Notes: generated by a model from the sequence alone, not told the origin. DNA of 64,000 bases from Bradyrhizobium sp. KBS0727 (GCF_005937885.2 NZ_CP042176.1:5451501-5515500), one strand, 5' to 3'. Counted from the first letter of the stretch, positions 37,204 through 45,657 are shown. A program made the numbers and translations.

Positions 37204-39261
37204 CTACTTCGTTCGCGCAATGCTGGTGCCGTCCCAGTCGTCCGCGGAGGGATTTTCGATCTGGTGCCGGCAGCGTTCGATCATCAGCACCGACGCCGCA
37301 TCGTCCTGGCGAATTTCCAGCACCTTCTCGAACGAACCGATCGCGGCGGTGAAATCGCGCGCGCGGAAGGCCGCGAGGCCAGCCTCGTAACGGCTCACCC
37401 AGTCGCTCGCGCCATCAAACACGCTGCCAGCGTCCCCTTGCATGCCCAGCAATTCGTAGATCTGCAGGCCGCCCGCGCGTCCATAGACCGCAAGCCGGTC
37501 GAGTTCGCGAACCACGATGCTATCGCCCGCCAGCCGGCGCGTTTCCGGGCCGATGATGATGGTGGAGCCGTAGACCTTGTTGGTGCTTTCGAGACGGCTG
37601 GCAATATTCACAGCGTCGCCGATCACGGTGTAGTTGAGCCGGACTTCCGATCCGATATTGCCGACCAGCATGTCGCCGGAATTGATGCCGATCCTGATCT
37701 TGATCGGCTGGCCGTGGTCGTCGACCAGACCCGCCTCCTCGATCGCGCGCCGGCACGCCAACGCCGCGCGGCAGCAATCGACGGCGTGATCGGGATCGGG
37801 CGCCGGCGCCCCCCAAAACGCCATCACGGCGTCGCCGATGAACTTGTCGATGGTGCCGCCCTGATTCTGGATCTGCGTCGACATCGCATCGAAATAGCGC
37901 GACAGCAGCGGAATGATGCGGTCGCCGAGCCGCTCCGACATGCCGGTGAAGCCGGCGAGATCGATGAACATCACGCTCATCGGCCGCACCGCGCCGCCGA
38001 GACGCGCGCCGTTGCCGTCGCTGATCAATCGCTTCACCAGATCGGCCGGAATGTATTTCCGGAACGCGGCGAGCCCCTGCGCCATGTCACCGATGGCGCC
38101 GGACAGATTCTCGATCTCGGTCAGCCGCGACGAATGCCGCTCCACGCGGTCGAGATCGAACCGTTCGACATGCCTGATCTCGCCTACCACCTTGATCAGC
38201 GGGGCGGCGATCAGGCGCTGCGCCAGCCAGGCCGACAATAGCCCGGCAAACACGATCAGGACCGCAAGTCCGATCAGCAAGTTCCGGATCGTCATCTGCA
38301 CCGGTCCGAGAAATTCCGACTCGGGCACCACGGTCACCAGCGACCAGCCCGGAAACGAGATCGGCGTCAGCACCGCCTGATAGGCTTTTCCGTCCCGTGT
38401 CACCTGCCTGTGTAGGGGCTCGCCCTCGCCCGGTTGATAGGCATCGCCAGCCTCTCGCATCGCCGCCACCGCGACCGGAAATAGCGGATGATCGGTTTTG
38501 AGCGCGTTCAGTTCGTTGGCGTCTGGATCGGGAGCCGCGACCACATTGCCGTCCCGTTCGAGAATGAACGCGCCGGCCGATTTCCCGACCGTGAGTTGCG
38601 ACAGGAAATTCGAGACCCGCGTCAGCTCGATGATGATGGCGATGACGCCGGCGGGCTTCTGGTCGATCTCGATCGGCGCCGCGAACGCCGCCGCCAGCCT
38701 CGGACCGGTGGGAAGCGCCGAAAACGTCGACCAGTGTTCATCTTTGGTGTCGATCGCGACCCGAAACCATTCCTGATTGATGACGGAATAGTCGGTATCC
38801 TCGACCCGGGTATTCTTGAGCTGGAGGTCGTTGCCGACGAATTCGTAGCGGTCGATCCGCATCTTGTGATCGGTATGGATCTCGATCATTTCGATCACGG
38901 CGTCGCCGAGCTTGTGCCCGGCGTAGAGCGATCCGTCGGGCCAGGCGAACGCCACCCAGGAGATGGTCGGCTGTGACAGCAGTTGCGACTGGAACACGAA
39001 CTCGCGCCTGCGCATGTCGCGTGGGTCGAACACTTTCCCGAGCAGCAGCGTCCGCACCGCCATCATCGATGAGCGCGCCTCTGATGTGATCGACTGCAGT
39101 TCGTCGCCGACCGCAGATACGATCTGGTCGTTAATGGTATCGGCCAGGGTCTGGCTGACCCGCTGGGCGGTGCGCCACCACAACAGATGCACGCCGACGG
39201 CGCTGACGACGATCGACGTCAGGACGAGGGCGGAAATGGCGCTGCGGATGCCGATACGCAT
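37204..39261 (-). CDS. Class III adenylate/guanylate cyclase with extracytoplasmic sensor
   Basis: A 685-residue membrane protein. A first membrane segment (about 8-28), a large extracytoplasmic dCache-like sensor (about 35-325), a second segment (about 331-352) and a HAMP region precede the cyclase domain (about 430-600). FIDLAGFTGMSERL supplies the metal-binding aspartate, and GDAVMAFWGAP and NYTVIGDAVNIASRLE are intact, so activity is likely. A short TPR-like tail (SRYEAGLAAFRARDF) ends the protein. The sensed molecule is unknown. Confidence 0.9.
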   Translation of the reverse strand: MRIGIRSAISALVLTSIVVSAVGVHLLWWRTAQRVSQTLADTINDQIVSAVGDELQSITSEARSSMMAVRTLLLGKVFDPRDMRRREFVFQSQLLSQPTISWVAFAWPDGSLYAGHKLGDAVIEMIEIHTDHKMRIDRYEFVGNDLQLKNTRVEDTDYSVINQEWFRVAIDTKDEHWSTFSALPTGPRLAAAFAAPIEIDQKPAGVIAIIIELTRVSNFLSQLTVGKSAGAFILERDGNVVAAPDPDANELNALKTDHPLFPVAVAAMREAGDAYQPGEGEPLHRQVTRDGKAYQAVLTPISFPGWSLVTVVPESEFLGPVQMTIRNLLIGLAVLIVFAGLLSAWLAQRLIAAPLIKVVGEIRHVERFDLDRVERHSSRLTEIENLSGAIGDMAQGLAAFRKYIPADLVKRLISDGNGARLGGAVRPMSVMFIDLAGFTGMSERLGDRIIPLLSRYFDAMSTQIQNQGGTIDKFIGDAVMAFWGAPAPDPDHAVDCCRAALACRRAIEEAGLVDDHGQPIKIRIGINSGDMLVGNIGSEVRLNYTVIGDAVNIASRLESTNKVYGSTIIIGPETRRLAGDSIVVRELDRLAVYGRAGGLQIYELLGMQGDAGSVFDGASDWVSRYEAGLAAFRARDFTAAIGSFEKVLEIRQDDAASVLMIERCRHQIENPSADDWDGTSIARTK

Positions 39262-39335
39262 GGGGACCCTGGTTGGCGGGGCTCGTGACCGCGATACGGA
39301 GCGATACTAGCGTTTGTTTCGCCGCCGGCGCTATC

Positions 39336-39359
39336 CCGGATGCCGAACACGGCATCCGG
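39336..39359. repeat. Perfect 10-bp hairpin upstream of the cyclase gene
   Basis: CCGGATGCCG and CGGCATCCGG flank AACA. It lies 75 bases before the cyclase start and 130 before ccdA, in the divergent promoter region. There is no T run on either side. Its role is unclear. Confidence 0.5.
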
Positions 39360-39491
39360 CGTGCCGGACACGGCTCTGTGACCGAAGTTGAACCCGCCCG
39401 TCGCGAAACTTCTGGATTGCCTGTTCCGTACAGGCCAAGACGGCGCTATGCCCTGCCGTAGTTCTCGGCCGCAGTTCTTGAAGGTTATGCA

Positions 39492-40223
39492 ATGCACGAT
39501 GTTTCCATTCCCGCGGCCCTGATCGCCGGCCTCGTCAGCTTCCTGTCGCCCTGCGTGCTGCCGCTGGTGCCGCCCTATCTGATCTATCTGACCGGCGCGA
39601 CCATCGAGCACGTCAGCAATGACGAATCTACCCAGGCCTCCAAGCGCGCGGTGATGATCTCGGCGCTGATGTTCGTGCTCGGCTTTTCCACCGTGTTCGT
39701 GGCGCTTGGCGCCAGCGCCTCCTTTGTCGGCAGCTTCATCCGCGCCTGGTCGGCGCAGTTATCGATCGTCGCCGGCATCGTCATCATCATCATGGGCCTG
39801 CATTTCCTCGGGCTGACCCGGATCGGGCTGTTGATGCGCGAGGGACGGCTAACGGCGCCCAAACCCGTCGGGCTGTGGGGCGCCTATGTCATGGGGCTCG
39901 CCTTCGCCTTTGGCTGGACCCCCTGCATCGGCCCGATTCTGGCGGCGATCCTGTCGATTGCGGCCGCCGAGGCCACGGTGACCAAGGGCGCCGGACTGCT
40001 GGCGGTCTACTCCGCCGGACTCGGAATTCCGTTCCTGCTGGCCGCTTTCATGATCGAGCAGTTCTCCTCACTGTTCGCGCGGATGAAGCGCCATCTCGAC
40101 ACCGTTGAGCGGGTCATGGGCGTGTTGATGGTGATCACCGGCATCGGCTTCCTGACCGGCACCGTCTCCAGCATCAGCATCTGGTTGCTGGAGACCTTCC
40201 CCGCGCTGCAAAATTTCGGCTAA
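39492..40223 (+). CDS. ccdA: CcdA-type thiol-disulfide membrane transporter
   Basis: A 243-residue, six-segment membrane protein. The redox cysteines C21 (SFLSPCVLPLVPPY) and C145 (GWTPCIGPIL) are both present. CcdA passes electrons from cytoplasmic thioredoxin to periplasmic thiol proteins, classically for cytochrome c maturation. No other cytochrome c gene is nearby. It precedes DoxX, a WCHWCH protein and a locus for cysteine-rich peptides, so another periplasmic thiol role is possible. Confidence 0.92.
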   Translation: MHDVSIPAALIAGLVSFLSPCVLPLVPPYLIYLTGATIEHVSNDESTQASKRAVMISALMFVLGFSTVFVALGASASFVGSFIRAWSAQLSIVAGIVIIIMGLHFLGLTRIGLLMREGRLTAPKPVGLWGAYVMGLAFAFGWTPCIGPILAAILSIAAAEATVTKGAGLLAVYSAGLGIPFLLAAFMIEQFSSLFARMKRHLDTVERVMGVLMVITGIGFLTGTVSSISIWLLETFPALQNFG

Positions 40224-40366
40224 GGCCCCGTAACAAGCGGGCCGGCCATTGCGAAACTCCTGCCAGAACCAGCTTGCCGCAATCGCGGCCGCGGCATTTT
40301 CGTCCGCGCTGGATTGAAGAAGTCGCGGGCCGCGGCTTCACGTCAGCATATTTAAAGGGGGGTCGC

Positions 40367-40831
40367 ATGAATTCTATTATCAATCTTCTCATCCTGTTGC
40401 CCGCGCGGATCGCGTCGCATTTTTCCTGGGCCGGACCGCTTCTGATGCGGCTGATCGTCGGCTACACCTTCATGCTGACCGGCTGGGGCAAGCTCACCAA
40501 TCTGGCGCAGGTGACCGAGAATTTCATCGGCTGGGGGATTCCGTTCCCGCACATTCTCACTCCCTTCGTATCGGGCGTCGAATGCTTCGGCGGCGCCATG
40601 CTGATCCTCGGCCTGTTCACCCGGATCCCGGCCGCGATGCTGGCGGTGGTCATGCTGGTCGCAATCAAGTCGGCAAAATGGGGCGACATCGATTCGCTGG
40701 AAACGCTGCTCGGCTTCGAGGAAATGACCTACTTCGCCGCCTTCATTTGGCTGGCGATCTGCGGTCCCGGCGCGGCCTCGCTAGACCGGCTGCTGGTGAA
40801 TGCTGCGGGACACGCTGAGAAATCGACCTGA
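40367..40831 (+). CDS. DoxX family membrane protein
   Basis: A 154-residue protein with four hydrophobic segments. RLIVGYTFMLTGWGKL near residues 28-43 and PFVSGVECFGGAMLILGLFTRIPA are typical of DoxX. AAGGGGGG precedes the ATG at 40367. DoxX proteins are often encoded with MNIO/DUF692 peptide-modifying clusters; here the cluster begins about 2 kb downstream. The biochemical role is unsettled. Confidence 0.87.
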   Translation: MNSIINLLILLPARIASHFSWAGPLLMRLIVGYTFMLTGWGKLTNLAQVTENFIGWGIPFPHILTPFVSGVECFGGAMLILGLFTRIPAAMLAVVMLVAIKSAKWGDIDSLETLLGFEEMTYFAAFIWLAICGPGAASLDRLLVNAAGHAEKST

Positions 40832-40924
40832 GGCTACTTCTCACGATGCCGTGACATCGTGGAAAGTGTGAGCCTGGATTTTTCCGCGCCCGTAGCTCTT
40901 TCAACGACAGCCCGGGGAGCCGCC

Positions 40925-42715
40925 ATGAAATTCGTCCGCATTGCCATGCTTGCTGTCACCGCGTTTGCGGCTTCTCCCTGCTTGGCAGACGGACCGAAAT
41001 GGAGCGGCTGGGACGACGAATTGTTCGCCCGCGCCACGGCCGAGAAACGCTTCGTGATCCTCGATCTCGAAGCGGTGTGGTGTCACTGGTGCCACGTGAT
41101 GGAAAAGACCACCTATGCGAACCCGCAGGTCCAGGAGTTGCTGGCCTCGAAATATTTGCCGGTTCGTGTCGATCAGGACGCCAACCCCGATCTGTCCAGC
41201 CGCTATGGCGACTGGGGCTGGCCGGCGACGGTCGTGTTCGGTCCCGATGGCACCGAGATCGCCAAGATCAGGGGATATATCGAACCCGAGCGGATGCAGG
41301 CGCTGCTCACGGCCATTATCGACGATCCCTCGCCGGGGCCTTCGGTCGGCGAGGCTTTCGAGATCAAACCGTCCGCTTCGGCTTTCCTCAACAAGGAGCA
41401 GCGCACGGAGCTGACCAGGAACTACGACGAATCCTACGAGGAAAATCTCGGCGGCTGGGGCGAGAACCAGAAATACATCGATGCCGACAGCCTGGATCTC
41501 GCCATCGCGCGCGCCGAGAGCGGCGACGTCACCGCGATCAAGCGCGCCCGGCAGACGCTGGACGCCGCCGTCGCATTGATCGATCCGGTCTGGGGCGGCG
41601 TGTTCCAGTACTCCGAAGCCGGCTCCTGGAGCCATCCGCATTTCGAAAAGCTCATGTCGTTCCAGGCCCAATACCTGCGACAATACAGCCAGGCCTATGC
41701 GCTGTGGAAGGACCCGAGATACCTCGCGGCCGCCGGTGACATCGAACGCTATCTCGCCGCCTTCCTGACCAGTCCCGACGGCGCCTTCTATGTCAGCCAG
41801 GACGCCGATCTCGATCACGACACCGACGGCCACACCTATTACGCGCTCTCGGATGGCGAGCGCCGCAAGTTGGGAATGCCGCACATCGACAAGAACCTGT
41901 ACGCACGTGAAAACGGCTGGGCGATCTCGGGAATGGCGGCCTACTACGATGTCGCCAACGATCCCAGAGCGCTTGAGATCGCCGTCCGCGCCGCGAAATG
42001 GGTGATCGACAACCGCGCGCTGCCGAACGGCGGATTCCGCCACGGCGACAAGGATCGCGGCGGCCCGTTCCTCGGCGACACTCTGGCGATGGGCCAGGCC
42101 TTCCTCGATCTCTATGCCGCCACCGGAAACCGCGACTGGCTGACCTCCGCCGCCAAGGCCGGCGAGTTCGTCGCGACCTTCCGAGATGATTCCGGCGGCT
42201 TCCTGACGTCGAAGACCTCGGAAGGCAAGACCGGTGTATTCGCCAGGCCCGCCAAGCTGATGGACGATCAGATCCAGGTCGCCCGCTTCATGAACCTGCT
42301 CGATCGCTACTACGGCAATGCGAGCTATCGCGAGCAGGCCTCACACGCAATGCGCTATCTCGCCAGCGCGTCGGCCGAGATGATACGCCCGCTGCCCGGC
42401 GTATTGCTCGCCGACGAAGAACTCGCGGTCGAGCCGACCCATATGACGATCGTCGGACACAAGGACGATCCGAAGGCGCAGGCCTTGCACGCCATCGCCC
42501 GAGCGCTGCCGGCCCGGTACAAGCGCCTCGAATGGCTGGATTTGCGCGAAGGCAAATTGCCCAATCCCGACGTCGAGTATCCCGATCTCGGCGAGCCTGC
42601 CGCCTTTGCCTGCAGCAACCGCACCTGCTCGTTCCCCTCCTTCAATGCTGGGGAACTGCAGGCCACGGTGAAGCAGATGGCGAAGCTGAAGCCGACAAGG
42701 GCAGCGCTGAACTGA
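40925..42715 (+). CDS. Exported thioredoxin-domain protein (DUF255/YyaL-like)
   Basis: A 596-residue protein. A signal peptide (about 1-21) precedes a thioredoxin-like DUF255 domain with WCHWCH (C53 and C56) near residues 30-135. A long alpha/alpha-barrel region with GGVFQYSEAG and GGFLTSKTSEGKTG follows. Such proteins are poorly characterised; the CxxC-type site suggests thiol redox work in the periplasm. It shares strand and close spacing with DoxX (93 bases). Confidence 0.85.
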   Translation: MKFVRIAMLAVTAFAASPCLADGPKWSGWDDELFARATAEKRFVILDLEAVWCHWCHVMEKTTYANPQVQELLASKYLPVRVDQDANPDLSSRYGDWGWPATVVFGPDGTEIAKIRGYIEPERMQALLTAIIDDPSPGPSVGEAFEIKPSASAFLNKEQRTELTRNYDESYEENLGGWGENQKYIDADSLDLAIARAESGDVTAIKRARQTLDAAVALIDPVWGGVFQYSEAGSWSHPHFEKLMSFQAQYLRQYSQAYALWKDPRYLAAAGDIERYLAAFLTSPDGAFYVSQDADLDHDTDGHTYYALSDGERRKLGMPHIDKNLYARENGWAISGMAAYYDVANDPRALEIAVRAAKWVIDNRALPNGGFRHGDKDRGGPFLGDTLAMGQAFLDLYAATGNRDWLTSAAKAGEFVATFRDDSGGFLTSKTSEGKTGVFARPAKLMDDQIQVARFMNLLDRYYGNASYREQASHAMRYLASASAEMIRPLPGVLLADEELAVEPTHMTIVGHKDDPKAQALHAIARALPARYKRLEWLDLREGKLPNPDVEYPDLGEPAAFACSNRTCSFPSFNAGELQATVKQMAKLKPTRAALN

Positions 42716-42768
42716 ACCCCATTGTGCATTGCAACTAAATCGTCAGTCCTACTGCCCAATCGATTGCA

Positions 42769-42789
42769 GCGACGCGATTTCTGCGTCGC
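42769..42789 (+). terminator. Stem-loop after the thioredoxin-domain gene
   Basis: GCGACGC and GCGTCGC (7 bases, perfect) flank a seven-base loop about 55 bases after the stop. No T run follows, so intrinsic termination is uncertain. It separates that gene from the bufferin promoter. Confidence 0.4.
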
Positions 42790-42862
42790 CGGCATTCCGG
42801 TCGCACAACGAAATACTCTCAGGCCGGCGGGGTTAGACATGGACGGGTTGTCCAACCGCAAA

Positions 42863-42880
42863 GAAAGAAAATTTTCTTTC
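42863..42880. promoter_or_regulatory. Perfect AT-rich palindrome upstream of the first bufferin promoter
   Basis: GAAAGAAAATTTTCTTTC is an exact 18-base palindrome lying eight bases before the GTAACC -35 element. In DNA this GC-rich it stands out. It could be a regulator site or an UP-like A-tract; which one is not clear. Confidence 0.5.
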
Positions 42881-42888
42881 GAGACTCT

Positions 42889-42914
42889 GTAACCAAATCG
42901 CCCGATGCCCCGTA
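42889..42914 (+). promoter_or_regulatory. ECF-sigma-type promoter of the first bufferin gene
   Basis: GTAACC (42889-42894), 16 bases, then CGTA (42911-42914) continuing as CGTAGCTGTC. The same two boxes recur before the second precursor gene at 43471. GTAACC is the -35 I recall for SigF/EcfF-type ECF promoters in Caulobacter and Bradyrhizobium. The leader to the ATG would be about 187 bases. In the gene-free stretch 42716-43107 the other visible items are listed separately. Confidence 0.65.
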
Positions 42915-43026
42915 GCTGTCTCTGGACGAGCACTCAGACCACGGCGACGACGTCCTCCGGCGCAGCCACCGCAGTCTGATTGTTTTCCAATACTTCCCCT
43001 GCGTTGTGCGGGTCTGTGATCTCTCG

Positions 43027-43045
43027 GATCATCCTTTGGATGATC
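43027..43045 (+). promoter_or_regulatory. Stem-loop in the 5' leader of the first bufferin gene
   Basis: GATCATCC, TTT, GGATGATC form a perfect 8-bp hairpin in the long untranslated leader. A third copy, GGATCATC, follows at 43049-43056 and could compete for pairing with GGATGATC. This may affect translation or mRNA stability; no known riboswitch is recognised. Confidence 0.45.
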
Positions 43046-43107
43046 TTGGGATCATCGGCCACTCACGGCGTCACCTTTTTCTTCAAACAATCATCGAGGA
43101 GATCGTC

Positions 43108-43371
43108 ATGAAGTTGAATTCCAAATCCGGCGCCACACTCGCAGCCGCCGCCGCCACCCTGTTCCTCGCCGGCGCCGTTGCCACGACCGCGTCGAGCCCG
43201 GCAAATGCCGCCCAAGGCAAGTGCATGGCCGGCAACGCCTGCAAGGGCCAGAGCGCCTGCAAGGGCGGTTCGAACTCCTGCAAAGGCCTGAACGCCTGCA
43301 AAGGCACCGGCTTCTCGATGACCTCGCCCGGCAAGTGCGCTGCCATGGGCGGCGCTTACGTCAAGGGCTGA
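43108..43371 (+). CDS. Bufferin-type precursor peptide (BufA2-like), copy 1
   Basis: An 87-residue peptide. A signal peptide (residues 1-35, ending near PANAA) leads to a six-cysteine region: C39, C45, C51, C58, C64 and C77. Five cysteines lie in GKC or ACKG/SCKG-type repeats (NACKGQSACKGG). In bufferins the MNIO enzyme converts cysteines to thiooxazole-type heterocycles that bind copper, and the peptide is exported. GAGGAGA precedes the ATG at 43108. Followed by its own hairpin terminator. Confidence 0.88.
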   Translation: MKLNSKSGATLAAAAATLFLAGAVATTASSPANAAQGKCMAGNACKGQSACKGGSNSCKGLNACKGTGFSMTSPGKCAAMGGAYVKG

Positions 43372-43391
43372 CGGCTCCGAACGGAGCCAAG

Positions 43392-43420
43392 GGGCTCGGC
43401 ATCCATGCCGGGCCCTCTTC
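43392..43420 (+). terminator. Terminator after the first bufferin gene
   Basis: GGGCTCGGCA (43392-43401) and TGCCGGGCCC (43406-43415) pair over ten bases with one G-U, around TCCA, and are followed by TCTTC. A second small hairpin (GGCTCC/GGAGCC) lies just before it. Confidence 0.65.
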
Positions 43421-43445
43421 GTTCTGGCCTTCTTTTGCCGGCCAT

Positions 43446-43459
43446 GATTAAAAATAATC
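43446..43459. promoter_or_regulatory. AT-rich inverted repeat before the second bufferin promoter
   Basis: GATTA-AAAA-TAATC is a perfect 5-bp inverted repeat, flanked by GGCC-containing sequence on both sides, and ends 11 bases before GTAACC. It occupies the same relative place as the palindrome at 42863-42880, though the sequence differs. Confidence 0.4.
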
Positions 43460-43470
43460 TAGCCGGCCGC

Positions 43471-43495
43471 GTAACCAATTCGAAGCGGAAGCGTA
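43471..43495 (+). promoter_or_regulatory. ECF-sigma-type promoter of the second bufferin gene
   Basis: GTAACCAATTCG at 43471 starts the site and CGTAGCTCTC at 43492 ends it, with 15 bases between GTAACC and CGTA. It matches the first promoter in both boxes and in the bases that follow them. The start point would be about 75 bases before the ATG. Confidence 0.65.
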
Positions 43496-43574
43496 GCTCT
43501 CACCAGGTGCAGTCTTGAGCCGCAAACGTCAGGGCTCGCGGGCGATGCACCGACACAATTGTTGGAGGATACAT

Positions 43575-43832
43575 ATGAAGATGACTTCCAAGTCCGGCGC
43601 CGCCATTGCCGCCGCTGCAGCCACTCTGTTCCTGGCCGGCGCTACCATGTCGACCGTGACCTATGCCGCCGGCGAGGGCAAATGCGTCGGCGCCAACGCC
43701 TGCAAGGGCCAGAGCGCCTGCAAAGGCGGCAACCATTCCTGCAAGGGCCTGAACGCCTGCAAGGGCCAGGGCTTCTCCGCCATGACCAAGGACAAGTGCG
43801 ACGCGGCCAAGGGCAAATACGAGCCGGCCTAA
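43575..43832 (+). CDS. Bufferin-type precursor peptide (BufA2-like), copy 2
   Basis: An 85-residue paralogue of the peptide at 43108. The signal peptide covers residues 1-32. The cysteines C37, C43, C49, C56, C62 and C75 have exactly the same spacing as copy 1 (6, 6, 7, 6, 13). NACKGQSACKGG and SCKGLNACKG are shared; the tail is more charged (AMTKDKCDAAKGKYEPA). GGAGG precedes the ATG. A strong hairpin follows, then the maturase gene. Confidence 0.88.
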   Translation: MKMTSKSGAAIAAAAATLFLAGATMSTVTYAAGEGKCVGANACKGQSACKGGNHSCKGLNACKGQGFSAMTKDKCDAAKGKYEPA

Positions 43833-43845
43833 CGCTGCGGCCGTC

Positions 43846-43880
43846 GGAAGGAGGCCCGGTGTGGGCCGGGCCTCCTTTCC
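43846..43880 (+). terminator. Hairpin between the second bufferin gene and the maturase
   Basis: GGAGGCCCGG (43850-43859) and CCGGGCCTCC (43866-43875) pair perfectly over ten bases, extendable by A-T pairs, followed by TTTCC. It lies 70-100 bases before the maturase start and could act as a partial terminator or stabilise the precursor mRNA. Confidence 0.65.
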
Positions 43881-43948
43881 GTGGTAATTTGAACGCCAGC
43901 TTCGGAGCCTCCCGGTTCATTTGGCGGTACCGTTCAAGCGGAGACGAC

Positions 43949-44857
43949 ATGAACGTCGCAAGCAGATTGCCAGACAGTTCGGCCGCGGCGCTTGCAGACC
44001 GCTCGACGCAGACGGCCAAGCCGCCCTTCCTTGGCTTCGGTCTCGGGCTTCGCCACCAGCATTACGACGAAATCCTCAACGGAAATCCCGACATCGACTG
44101 GTTCGAGGTCATCAGCGAAAACTACATGATCCCGGGCGGCCGGCCGCTGCGCACGCTCGACCGGATCCGCGAACGCTATCCGGTCGTGATGCATGGCGTG
44201 TCGCTATCGATCGCCTCCACCGCGCCGCCGAATTTCGAATATCTGCAAGGCTTGAAAGACCTCGCCAGGCGGGTCGAGCCGAAATGGATTTCGGACCATC
44301 TGTGCTGGACCGGCGTGCACGGCAAGAACCTGCACGATCTGCTGCCGATCCCCTACACCTCCGAAGCGCTCGACCACGTCGTCAGCCGCGTTCAGCTTGT
44401 CCAGGATTTCCTCGGCCGCGCGCTCGTGCTCGAGAATGTCTCGACCTACGTCCAGTTCAACAATTCCGAAATGACGGAGTGGGAATTTCTTTCGGAATTG
44501 TCGCGCCGCTCCGGCTGCTGGCTGCTGTTCGACGTCAACAACGTCTATGTCAGCGCCTTCAACCACGGCTACGACCCCTTGACCTTCCTCAACGGAATTC
44601 CGGCGGATCGCGTCGTCCAGTTCCATATGGCCGGCCACAGCCATATGGGCACCCATATCATCGACACCCACGACCATCCGGTGTGCGAGGACGTCTGGGA
44701 TCTCTATGTCGCGGCCCTGAAACGCTTCGGCCGGGTCTCGACCATGATCGAGCGCGACGACAACATTCCGCCGCTCGCCGAACTGCTCGAGGAAGTGAAC
44801 CGGACCCGAGAGATCGCCGACAAGGTATTGCCGGCGACAGGCACGCAGGTAGGATGA
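43949..44857 (+). CDS. MNIO (DUF692) enzyme, bufferin maturase BufB-like
   Basis: A 302-residue TIM-barrel protein. MNIO enzymes use several non-heme iron ions to modify cysteines in RiPP precursors. Candidate metal ligands are visible: E58 (SENYM), H82 (MHGVSLS), D116 and H117 (SDHLCW), E162 (LENVSTY), D195 (FDVNNVYVSAFNHG), H226 and H230 (FHMAGH), D239 and H241 (DTHDHP) and E268 (MIERDD). The ATG at 43949 has GGAGA upstream. Its stop overlaps the partner gene (ATGA). Confidence 0.92.
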   Translation: MNVASRLPDSSAAALADRSTQTAKPPFLGFGLGLRHQHYDEILNGNPDIDWFEVISENYMIPGGRPLRTLDRIRERYPVVMHGVSLSIASTAPPNFEYLQGLKDLARRVEPKWISDHLCWTGVHGKNLHDLLPIPYTSEALDHVVSRVQLVQDFLGRALVLENVSTYVQFNNSEMTEWEFLSELSRRSGCWLLFDVNNVYVSAFNHGYDPLTFLNGIPADRVVQFHMAGHSHMGTHIIDTHDHPVCEDVWDLYVAALKRFGRVSTMIERDDNIPPLAELLEEVNRTREIADKVLPATGTQVG

Positions 44858-45657
44858 GTAACTCATCCGAGATGAACGACTTCGCGCGACAGCAGGCTGA
44901 ATTCCAGCGCGGCATCCTGACCGGCGACGACACGGTGCTATCAGAAATTCTCGACAGCCCCCGCGAGAAGCGCGAAACACTGTTCGGCGTCTATCGTTAT
45001 GCCTATGGCTCGCGGCTGGTCGATGCGATGCGCAACGATCACGAATTGCTGCACCTCTATCTCGGCGACGAGATGTTCGACGAGATGGGATATGCCTATG
45101 TCAAGGCGCGCCCGTCCGAACACCCGAACCTGCGCTGGTTCTCGCAAGGCCTGCCCGATTTCCTGAAGTCGGCGGAGCCGTATTCAGACCATCCCGTGCT
45201 GTCCGATCTTGCTGCGCTGGAAAAGACCCTCAACGACGCCTTCGACGCTGCGGAAGGCCCGGTGGTGGGTCTTTTAGACATGGCCGGCTTTTCCCCGGAG
45301 GCCTGGCCCGATCTCGAATTTGTTCCGCACCCCAGCGCCTTCAGACTCGACCTTGCGACCAATGCGTCCGCGATCTGGCTGGCACTCAAGAACGAAGAGA
45401 CCCCGCCGGATGCGGCCGTGCTGGAACAACCCATGCGCCTGCTGATCTGGCGTCAGGACACGACGCCGATGTTCCGCGAGCTCCCGGCTGAGGAGGCGAT
45501 GATGTGGGATGAAGCCGCCGACGGCGTTCCGTTCGACGTGCTCTGCGAAATGCTCGCGACCTATGACGACCCCGACAGCGCGGCGGCGCGCGGCGCCGGC
45601 TATCTGCACGGCTGGATTACATCGGGACTTTTGACGGGTGTTTCCGTCGGCGCTTAG
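44854..45657 (+). CDS. DUF2063 protein, BufC/HvfC-like partner of the maturase
   Basis: A 267-residue soluble protein. The N-terminal DUF2063 domain (about residues 8-105) has FARQQAEFQRGILTG and VYRYAYGSRLVDAMRNDHELL. In HvfABC and bufferin systems this protein binds the precursor and presents it to the MNIO enzyme. The ATGA overlap with the maturase gene supports a 1:1 complex. The domain was earlier labelled putative DNA-binding; that role is unlikely here. Confidence 0.9.
   Translation: MSNSSEMNDFARQQAEFQRGILTGDDTVLSEILDSPREKRETLFGVYRYAYGSRLVDAMRNDHELLHLYLGDEMFDEMGYAYVKARPSEHPNLRWFSQGLPDFLKSAEPYSDHPVLSDLAALEKTLNDAFDAAEGPVVGLLDMAGFSPEAWPDLEFVPHPSAFRLDLATNASAIWLALKNEETPPDAAVLEQPMRLLIWRQDTTPMFRELPAEEAMMWDEAADGVPFDVLCEMLATYDDPDSAAARGAGYLHGWITSGLLTGVSVGA

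Noticed and set aside
43949..45657. Methanobactin biosynthesis (MbnB/MbnC)
   Set aside because: The precursors carry signal peptides and six cysteines and the partner is DUF2063, which fits bufferin/HvfC rather than the methanobactin set.
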